Position numbers and translations under genes: made by a program
The notes under the pieces: generated by a model
Databases searched by the model: none
Seen by the model: only the letters and a program-made list of their open reading frames with translations
What the model was told of the DNA's origin: nothing
DNA from: Nilaparvata lugens
Taxonomy: Eukaryota; Arthropoda; Insecta; Hemiptera; Delphacidae
Direction: 5' to 3'
Assembly: GCF_014356525.2 (NCBI RefSeq)
Contig: NC_052505.1
Coordinates: forward strand, 5,897,836-5,961,835
Length of the DNA: 64,000 nucleotides
Shown here: positions 13,001-24,500 of the stretch, piece after piece
Position numbering within the stretch: position 1 is the first letter of the stretch
How the letters are laid out: each line of letters starts with the position of its first letter

Positions 13001-16000
13001 ATTATGTGCCTTGATTATAGTCATTTCAATGCTTGCATAACATAAACCCCCTTCAAGCAGGAAGATGAATTTTCAATTGAATTACTAATCATTATAATTC
13101 AATTTTAAATAAATTAAGGTTTTTTTTATCAATAATAAAATTACACAGAAAAACATTTGATGGATTTCAGGGAATTTTACCAATAATTACCCACTTTTCA
13201 TATTCAATGGTAACTGTAGGAAAAATTTAATGTGAAATACGTGCGCAAAGTTCGTTGCTGCACTCAAGAAACCATTCCGCCCTCGCCTACGGCTCGGGCG
13301 TAAACGTTCCTTTCGATGCAGCAAACTGTCACTTTGCGCACTAGTTGCACAAATAACTATTAACGTGTCCTCTACTTTTTTAGTTTTTTCTGTGTGGAAA
13401 TTGACCTACTCCACTATGGCGTACCATGTTCTAGAGTAGGTTTTGCTAGTTTTTTTGTGCGTATTATTAATTAGTTAGTGTTTAGTAAGTCATTAGGTGG
13501 TTAGTTGTTATTTGAAATAATGTTTTCTATGGTCTGTCTTCCTTTGCTCATCAACCAATTGTGTACTATTGTTTTGAACTTTCTAGGATGATTAATCTGT
13601 TTAAAGTTTGCAGGAAGTAGATTATATAATTTTGGTGCTAAATGATTGAAATGTCTCTGGTATAGTGCCTTCCTTGCAACACTGGTGATGAGAAGATTCC
13701 TGTATCTGGTGTTGTGGTTGTGGTTTCTGGTTTGAAATGTTGTTGGGTTCTTGTGTAATCCGCATAGTATCTCCTTGGAGTAAAGCTGTCTTTGATCCAT
13801 CACGTCAAACTCATTGAATAGCTGGTCTGATGAATAGCGTGGAGGCTTCTGGTTGATGACCCTCATGATCAGCTTCTGTACCCTGAGGAGCGGTTCGATG
13901 TGCAAGAAGCTTGCACCTCCCCATCCCACAATCCCATACAGCATGAGGGACTGTGCTAGAGAGAAGTAGATATCTCTTGGACAACAAATAACACAAATAA
14001 GATGGAGATGTTTGTATACAATATTTATTTATTTGAGCAAATAGTCGGAAAAGAAAAAAACAGGTTATTGCGTTTCTCCGTAAATGCGGAACTTATAAAC
14101 ATAAAGAGAAATGCAAAACCGTCGACTTGAATCTTAGACCTCACTTCGCTCGTCAATTAAGTTTGAAAAGATGACTGTCCCATCTGAACTCCCCCCTACA
14201 CACAGACGAATAATCCTAACGTATTAATTTTATTGTGTAGGTATCATGTAATTTTTGTTATTATTTTGGGAAATAAAACGTTTTTGATTTGATATCATTG
14301 GCGTAAGCGCACATTTGCCTTGACTTGTTTATAATGCTACCGGTATCTAACGAGGACCTCACTATATCATTAATAGAAACTTTAGCATTCAGAGTTGTGT
14401 TCATTAGAATTTATTTTGGGAAATAAAACGTTTTTGATTTGATATCATCGGCGTAAGCGCACATTTGCCTTGACTTGTTTATAATGCTACCGGTATCTAA
14501 CGTTGACCTCACCATATATTGAAACTTTACCATTCATAGTTGTGTTCATTACAATTTACGCCTATTTAAATTCTATTTGACAGAGCGATTGGATATTTTC
14601 ACTCCCCAGGTTGATCTGTTGACAAAAGAGTTCTGTAGAAGTTTGGAGATGGATGCTGTGAAACCAGTGACCGTTGCTTCTGAAGTTGATGACGAGCTGC
14701 CTCCCTCGTCGGTGCATCCATTCCTCAAGAGAGACAAGAACATTCCTGCCGTCGTGCTGGCCAATCACGGCAAGGAGTACATCAACAGGTGATTCAAATA
14801 ATCACCTACTAAACCAGAATCAATATAAAAATATATGCCTGAGTAACCTCCATGAATTACAAATCATTCCATTTATAAACATTTTTAACAATACTGTGAG
14901 CTCTGCTCTATCATATTTAGTCTATTTATAAATAAAAATAGAAATCTAAGTACCTTTTTTTATTGTTTAACCTTCCGGTAGTCGTGCCCTACTCAATTAC
15001 ACGAGCAGTCGCGTGTTGTAATTTTACAACATCCTATTTTTTATGTGTTATGTACTCTGTTTACACTTACAGTCAAAACATATTAATTAATTGTTTAATT
15101 AATATTTCCATCTCATTGGATTATTTTACGCCTATGAACATTTGCATGATTACCTTTTCATAGCCCAATAAGATACACCAAGCAAAGCCAACAATTCTTT
15201 GTTATTGGCTTGTTTACATTCCCCATATTTATTTTATTTTCTTATTTTAATATATACAGTCTTTCCCCATCATACTTATGCACTGTCGCGACTAAATAGC
15301 ACCTAAAGACTGAACCATTGCTCGGTTGATACTGCAACTCGGTGGAGTGATAGGAAGAAAGTTTTGGAATGCATAGGTGACTCATTCACTGACACCACCC
15401 CGTTAAATATTTTTGTGCAGCAAAAAACTGACACTGTTGTACTTTTTACAACAGCGCGACTGCCGGAAGGTTAATCACAACATGTTTTGGCTTCATGATG
15501 CCATTATCATTAGTTTCTTTACTCTGACATGTGATTGTAGGCATTGGTTTGTCAAGTCTAACTATTGAGTACAATTTATCATGAAGATTTTTATCTTTCC
15601 CCGTCCTTCATTAAAAATATAATTACTGGGATTCCCATAGTAGAAAATAACTTTCTACTGCATTTCAGTCAACATTCTAATGTATTCCATAATGATGCTA
15701 AGTGCCGGTTAAATTTTAATCGTGATTAATTTCACGAGAACCAATCAGAGAAGGCTTTTATCGAGAAGAAGGTTTGGCTCCGATTGACTCTAGTGAAATT
15801 AGTCACGATTCTTTATTGATTGATTACTCTCTATTGATTCATACAATAAGTACATCATCAAAATAATAGGGATGGAAAAATAATGTAACCTTGTGCTATT
15901 CCTCTCCCAAATTTAGATGAAGTTACACATAGTCCAAAATAGGTTAAGTCTTTTAGTTGTTCACTTCACAAAATTTTCAGTACTTAATTATTTTCACAAG

Positions 16001-19000
16001 GTAGATTTTAAAATTTACATGCTTCAAAACCAAACATAGAAGAAATTATGTCGATTAAAATTTAACCGGCTTTTGTGCAATCGGGCCTAAGAGCAATACA
16101 ATTCCAAAAATTAGTTTCTTGTTCTGTTTAAGGCCACTTTACTTTTATTATGAAACTTGATGGAAATTATTAAGTTGCGTACAGACTTTTGCGCCATGAA
16201 CACGTACTTTCCGCTACCCATCAGCTGATGCCAAGCTTGTTATATCTGTATCTCACCGTCTCTGTACAAGTCAGCTGTAATCAGTTGATGAAAAGCGAAA
16301 TATTCATAACTTAATCCTTATAGATTCTATTAGATTGAACGGAACTTGACAAACACTTATGTTCATCATGTGTTTGATAAGTTATGTATAATCTAATAGA
16401 AATTGTAAGGATTACAAACATTTTGTTAATAACTTTGGTGTAAACGCAGCTTTAGAATTGGAACCGTTTTGGGCTTAAGTCTGTGATACTCTTCTGAAAG
16501 TTGAGTAATTCTGAATGATTGAAAAAATAAATTAATAGAATAGAATGACTGTCTTTATTTTAGACCTAGGAGGTCGAAGTTAGGGCGCAGTCGGCCCTCT
16601 CTTACACTTAACCCTAAATAGTATTCCACTGAATGCTGTATAATCTCACGATATATTGAATGGTTTTTAATTGGTCAACGTGATCTTTAATCCGAACTTT
16701 TCTTTCTAAATTCCAGGTATTACAATGGCCTCATGGACAATGCATCAAACATAGAATATCGTTACTACAATAGCAGTGCTATACCTGAGGAATCGGTGCA
16801 AGCTGTATTGGCGAAAATTTCCACATCACTTGCCAAATCTCTCTACGCATGGGTGACTCGCAAGAACTATACTGGACCTGAAGTTGTGAAGCCGGATATT
16901 GTAAGAGTTTTTTGAATAAATGACTATTTATTTAAATATATCTATGGAGAAACTTTTATGAAAAGGGAAAAAACTGATAAGAAAAGGGAGTTTACTCACA
17001 TCTGCCAGATTTCAGTATAGCTGTAAATCTATGGAGAATCATTCATGAAAAGGGAGTGCCTCACATCTGCCAGATTTCAATTAGTCTGGTGCCTATTCCA
17101 GAAGAACTGAAACAAGTGGCAAGTTGTGCCGTTCAGTTTAAACATTCTTATTTTTGTATACACTAATTATTTAATATTTTAAATTGCTGAAAATCTATGG
17201 AGAAAGGGAGTGTCTCAGATTTTCTAGATTTCAGACGAACTGAAACAAGTGAGAAGATGTGCCGTTCAGTTTATACATTTTTATTTTTATATACACTAGT
17301 TATTTAATATTTTAAAACCTATGGAGAAACATATTTATGAAAAGGGAGTGCCTCACATCTGCCAGATTTCAATTTGTCAGGTGCCTATTCCAGAAGAACT
17401 GAAACAAGTGGCAAGTTGTGCCGTTCAGTTTATAAATTTTTATTTTTGTATACACTAGTTATTTAATATTTTAAATTGCTGAAAATCTATGGAGAAACAT
17501 ATTTATGAAATGGAATGCCTCACATCTGCCAGATTTCAATTAGTCTGGTGCTATTTCAGACGAACTGAAATAAGTTGGAAGTTGTGCCGTTCAGTTTAAA
17601 CATTTTTATTTTTGTATACACTAGTTATTTAATATTTTAAATTGCTGAAAATCTATGGAGAAACATATTTATGAAAAGGGAGTGTCTCAGATTTTCCAGA
17701 TTTCAATTTGTCTGGTGCCTATTTCAGACGAACTGAAACAAGTGAGAAGATGTGCCGTTCAGTTTATACATTTTTATTTTTATATACACTAGTTTTTTAA
17801 ATAGTTGAGAATCTATGGAGAAACATATGAAAAGGGAGTGTCTCACATCTGCCAGATTTCAATTTGTCTGGTGCCTATTCCAGACGAACTGAAACAAGTG
17901 GGACATTGTGCCGTTCAGTTTATACATTTTTATTTTTATATACACTAGTTATCAAATATTTTAAATTGCTGAAAATCTATGGAGAAACATATTTATGAAA
18001 AGGGAGTGTCTCAGATCTGCCAGATTCAATTTGTCTGGTGCCTATTCCAGACGAACTGAAACAAGTGGGACATTGTGCCGTTCAGTTTATACATTTTTAT
18101 TTTTATATACACTAGTTATTTAAATAGTTGAGAATCTATGGAGAAACATATGAAAAGGGAGTGCCTCACATCTGCCAGAATTCAATTTGTCTGGTGCCTA
18201 TTCCAGACGAACTGAAACAAGTGGGACATTGTGCCGTTCAGTTTGTACATTTTCACAGCATTGTGTTTACGTTGCAGGCTAATACACAGGGAGTCTATAG
18301 TGAGGTCCATGTTATAATGGCAGCATTTGATTAACATTGGTGTTGCTATCCTTGTCTATCATACGTCAAAGCAGTAAGCGCTATCCTTTTCTAGCTCCGT
18401 AAATTTGCCAGATCGTTTTTGAATTCTATTATTTAATCAATGAAAATTATATTTTCTTGACGAATAAGATATAGTGATTAATTTAAACAAGATGAACAGT
18501 TGATATTACATACGATATACAGGTATCAGCTAGCATCCATAGTACTTTACTTTTGTTACTGACTTTATTTTGTTACAAAAGAAATGACTGACTGACTTAT
18601 TTTGTTGATGCATAGGCATCTGGGGCTAAAGAGACTAAAGATTTGAGGAAAGAATAAGACTAGATATTTTTTGTGTAGTTGAGAAGTTGATATTGTGGTA
18701 ATTATTCATATTGAATGAAAAAGACTAAGAAATATTGTCAAAAAACCACTGATTTATTGATAATTAGAAAGACCGGTTTCGGTTATTACACCACTGTCAA
18801 TCTCTGATAAACTAAAACTAAATACAAGAGCAGCAGAATTTATACTAGTAGGCAAGTACTGCTATTGGTCGAGGGCATGAACATCTGCCATTGGCCTAGC
18901 TAGACAGTCTCCTCCCACTCCCACCGTTGAGTGGGAGGAATAGCAGTACTCGCCTACCAGTATAAATTCTGCTGCTCTTGTATTTAGTTTTAATTTATCA

Positions 19001-21547
19001 GAGATTGACAATGGTGTAATAACCGAAACCGGCCTTTCTAATTATCAATAAATCAGTGGTTTTTTGATAATTTCTTAGTCTTTTTCATTCAATAAGACTA
19101 GATATCGTAATAAAAAATTTTTATTCATAAATAGCCACAGTAACCCTTAGAAGTGGTGCCCTCGTAGCACCAGTAGACCGAAGTAGGAGGACTAACACTA
19201 GACGGAAAATTTCGGTCTGCCCCTGGCACTGGAAACAGTGCTGGTGACAGGCCGAGGACAGTGAGTGGTGCTATGATACTTTGCCACGCTAACTCAATGC
19301 TGATCATACTATCACTGCGGCCTGAATTTCAGAAGCAGCTCGCACGCGCTGGAGAGTTGCAAGTTCTGCAGGAGAGGCCTTTGGGCCTATATACTGCAGG
19401 GGTGGAAGGTGGATACAGGGGTCGGCTCCTGTATCCGGGAATTTTTGGGCTTCGGCCCCTCACACCTAAAAAATACATCGATAAGCTCTATTAACTGCTA
19501 CAAGTCCCATATCTCTAAAAATTCCAGGAGCTCTGCCCCATCTATGCAAAGTTTGATTTTAGATTCCCAATTATCAGGCTTCAGATACAAATTAAACAAA
19601 AAAATTGAAGTGGAAAAGATTGAGCATAAAAATCTCTACAATTAATGTTCAGTAAAATTTTCACCTTGAATTGAAAATAAGCACGAAGTTCGAGAAAATA
19701 TAATTGATTAATAAGTTTATTAAATTGCAAACGGTTGGCAACTGTTGATTCTATTAAATCATTCACTATGAAGAGATAGCAGACTTCGTGTGTCTGTAGC
19801 GTTATTGTCCTGTCACCAGCTGGTTTAGATCTTTGAATAGTAGACTTGAGATGCGCGTGAACACTAGCGTCAGTTGATCAATTTTTATAACGGCAAGGAA
19901 AGTTGTGTGAGTGCGCCACACCAGATTTTTTCTATTCTATTGTATTACAGCTGATATTCTGACATAATGGTTGAGTTCAAAGCCACTGATCGGTGAGTGA
20001 ACGATGAGATCGGTGAGTGTAAGTTGAACGATGCATAGACTCACATGCAGCGCTAGATTATTTGGAATTGAAATCGGCCATTAAGGGGACAGCCTGGGAG
20101 ATTATTACATACTAAAGATCTTGAAGATTTTTTGATCTATAATATTACAAAAATATATATATTATATAATATCTCGCGCTAAAATACCTCAATGGAACCT
20201 TTAATTTCAAGTAAGAGCTAGCATTGTGAAGGCATAGGTATTGTGCGTTTATACCTCTATAAGGTCTTTGGTCTTACTAATAAGAAAAAAAATACGTCAT
20301 ATCCGGTTCGTTCACTGATCAGTTGATCGTACTTTTCCACCGATGGAAAAGAACGTAAATAGAGTAGCTGAACGTAAACAGACATGGCTGAATACGAGGT
20401 TGTTTACAAATAATGGACTCAATTATAATGTATTTGGGAGCAGAGATATGCATGATTACATAAATTCAATAACATTTAAAATATTCTACAAAGCATTTAA
20501 AAACTACTCCAATCACCTGATGGTAGGAGTGGCCGTAGCCGAGTGGATCAGATGCTGGCTTTGTGATTCAGAGGCCCGGGTTCAAATCCCGGCCCGGGCA
20601 AGATATTTATCTCGGGCCACTCCCGTGTTTCGGATGGACACGCTAAGCCGTCGGTCCGGCTGCCTAAAAAGTAGTCGTTAGGTATGTCAGAGGCCTGAAA
20701 TTGATCAGTTGCGACCTGAAAACTCTGACACCAGACCTGAGCCAGCCAGGTCACTCGATATTATTATTATTATTACCTGATGGTTTTCCATTTTAATTGA
20801 TTACAATGAAAAGGTTAAGTTCTAGTTTTGTTTACAAAATATGATCAACAGGGGAAACATCTGTCAGTCATAACTCATGAGCAACCGTTCAGCCACAGAA
20901 TACACACAAAATGGAAGGTATCAATCTAACCAAGATTTGAGTGCACCAAGACCACGACACATGACTGCATCATCTTGTTAGAAATTAAATCTACTGCTGT
21001 ATTACAATGCTACACTTTCTTTCAAGATGGCAGATTATGGCGTCAAGATACTAGCCGACCCTCCATTCTGTGGTTCATCTGTGATCACTAATCTGTAATC
21101 AGGTTTTTACTGAACGTAAAAAAGCCCGATGGAATTGATTAGTGGCTTTGAACTCAACCAATGCCTTTTGTTTCAGATTGATGAGCTTCTGTACTGCTAC
21201 CTGGAATCTAGGAATTGTAAAATATTCAAACAATCCGTGGCGCCTGAAGAGAAGCTAACTGCCGACCTGACACCCTTGTATGTTGGAGTGTACAAGTCTC
21301 CAAACACGATTACCAAGCTCACTGCACTCACGCATGTCTACTTTACTGGCAGAAACGTCAATATCTCCGAATCACACTGCAAGAGTTCGGATGATGTAAG
21401 TACGGTGACTCTACTTTTTACTTTCCTTGCCCTATTACCATAGGTAAGGAAAGTATTGCTTTCCGAAAAAAATTAAGGTACCCCAATTTCTAAATTTCTA
21501 TACGTTTCAAGGTCCCCTGAGTCCAAAAAACTGGTTTTTGGGTATTG

Positions 21548-21594
<47 letters not shown>

Positions 21595-24500
21595 AGTGTA
21601 TGTACGTCTGTGTACACGATATCTCATCTCCCAATTAACGGAATGACTTGAAATTTGGAACTTAAGGTCCTTTCACTATAAGGATCCGACACGAACAATT
21701 TCGATCGAATGCAATTCAAGATGGCGGCTAAAATGGCGAAAATGTTGTCAAAAACATGGTTTTTCGTGATTTTCTCGGAAACGGCTCCAACGATTTTGAT
21801 CAAATTCATACCTAAAATAGTCATCGATAAGCTCTATCAACTGCCACAAGTCCCATATCTGTAAAAATTTCAGGAGCTCCGCCCAGCAATGCAGATAGAT
21901 TCCCAATTATCAGGCTTCAGATACAATTGAAACAAAAAAAAAAAAACAAGTGGAGTAGATTGAGCATGAAAATCTCTACAATTATGGTGCCTCAACACGT
22001 TTTTTCAAATGAGGTTACCTAACCACTTTATATTATTGTTTTGTAATGGTTGTGTATTATTTATTATTGTAAATTGTAAAGTGTTGATGAAATGAAATGA
22101 ACTGAAAATTAATGTTCAGTAACATTTTCACCTAAAATTGAAAATAAGCTTTAAATTCGAGAAAATGTGATTATTCAATTGCAAATTATTGTTGATTCTA
22201 TTAAATCATTCACTATGAAGAGATAGCAGACCTCATGTGTGTCTCCAGCGTTATTGCCCTGTCACCAGCTGGCTCAAATCTTTGAATAGTAGACTTGTGA
22301 TGCGCGGGAACACTAGCGTCAGGTGATCAATTTTCATAACGGCAAGGAAAGTTGTGTGTGTGTGCCACACCAGATTTTTAGTATACAATTTTGTAAAGTG
22401 TCATCCATTTTGAAAGAATAATGTAAACGTGTTCCAGTAGGTTTATCCCAATTTTGCTAAACATTAACATTATGCATTTCAAAAGAACAATACTATGATA
22501 GGTATGGAAAGTTATACAGGGTGAGTCATATGTATGGGAACCCTTCAATAAATTGGAGACTGTTATAGATATAATATCGTTACTTTCAGGATAAGTTATT
22601 GGTAAAATACTCTACCTTTTGACGTACAACTGAATTTCAACCCCTCATAAGGGGGTGACTTAGGGGTTGTAACTCGAATATTTCAAATGTAAACACCCAT
22701 TGTGTGGTACATCACTTTAAAGTCTTTTTAAAACAAGAAAGATAACATCAATAAAAATGCTCTATGATACTTCTATCCCAAATGGCGGCTGATTGAAGTT
22801 TTAGTTTTGAAAGAAATAATTGATAAAGTTTCAGCCGCCATTTTGGATAAAAGTATCATAGAAAATTTTTATTGATGTCATCTTTCTCATTTTGAAAAGT
22901 CCTTTGAAATTATGTATCACAAAATCGGAGTTTACATTCAAAATATTTGATTTACAACCCACTCATTTCTTTAAAAACTAAAACTTTAATCAACCGCCAT
23001 TTTGGATACAAGTATCATAGAACATTTTTTTACTTTCTTGTTTCAAAAAGGCCTTTAAAATGATGTACACAATAGGTGTTTACATTTAAAATATTCGAGT
23101 TAGAACCCCTAAGTCACCCCCTTATGAGGGGTTGAAATTCAGTTGTACGTCAAAAGGTAGATTATTCGACCAATACCTTATCCTGAAAGTTACAGAATTA
23201 TATCTACAACAGTCCACAATTTATTGAAGGGTTCCCATACATTTATGACTCACACTGTATTTCAATATGCTTGAACATATAGAGAACCTATAGTGAGGTC
23301 CACGTTATAATGACAGTGGATGAAGATAGAAGAATAGCGATGCCGATTCTCTGCATTAATTAATTATTGTATTTCTTAACTGTCAAAAACATAATTGGCA
23401 TCGTTGTGGACCTAGAAAAGAATAGTACCACCGGCTTTGTCGAATGATTGACAAGGATACCAAAACCAAAGTTGATCAAATACTGTCATTATAACATGGT
23501 CCTCACTATAGTATCCGTGTTGTATGTAGAGAATTCAAACATTAAAATTTCTTTACTTTTTTATATAACTTTCTAATCAGCAAGTTACTGTCCAATTAAT
23601 GAAATACATTGATTTTTCAGGACTATTCGTATTACTGGATAAGTGGCCAATCAGGGAAAGGTGAATGCAAACAAACAACAGTACAACTTCTGAAAGCACT
23701 CAGCCCAGCTTTTGAAATTGAAGGTAACCACACTGAACATAAGTTATCAGCTTAACATATTAAGATGTTGACACGATATTAACATGATTAATAGCTTGAA
23801 TAATGTGGCCAAAATATCATTTTGGTGGAACTCTCACGCGAAAATTGAAATTAATGTAGCAAAGGTAAGTTTTCAACTTTCAATTGAACCGTGAATGACA
23901 GTTGGCAGACTGCCCATACAATGTTTAGCATTGTTGAAAGCCCTATTCAGCTTTGTTGAAGCTAATGTTACATTGTGTTGAATATGTCTACCCAAACTCT
24001 AATCCATTTTATTTGTTTATTTGTGAATAGAATCAAAGGTCATAGAACGACAGGCTTGGCCCAAAGCTAATCTCCATTTCGATAAAGAATAATATGTGCC
24101 AAAAATCGGTTATATTTTAACTGTTCATATTCATTTACTTGTCATGAACAGTAATACATAATATATAGACAATAATTGTCATGCAATGCATTCAGAGACA
24201 AAAGAAATTACAAAATACAATAAAGACAACAAAAATACAATAAAATGACAAATACAGAATGAATGAATTAAATCCAATTTTCCATTATTTGAACTATCAA
24301 AATTAGAAGGAAGAGGAGTTTCTTCTTGGTCTGTGTTTTCTTATTTTATATTATTCTGATTCCATGAATGGAAATAAGACTGCAATATTTATTTATTTAT
24401 TCATTCATTGTACAAAAGCTAAGTTATAAAATGTAAGCTGTAGTTTTCTATAAAGTGCGTGAAGTTTTTGGCTCAATATTTTCCAGTTTCATTCAAGATG

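Noticed and set aside
13501..13944. A 147-codon minus-strand frame as a host gene
   Set aside because: The sequence RVQKLIMRVINQK and its context are LINE reverse-transcriptase flank. The frame is broken upstream and the 3' tail is repeated at 62945-63220.
20531..20605. Possible tRNA-Ser/Leu gene
   Set aside because: A and B boxes are present, but there is no closed acceptor stem, and a SINE body with an ATT tail follows. A 3' fragment of the same body is found at 8352-8424.
20343..20681. A 112-codon plus-strand frame ending in a basic region
   Set aside because: Its second half is the SINE at 20525-20775, and the first half has no recognisable domain.
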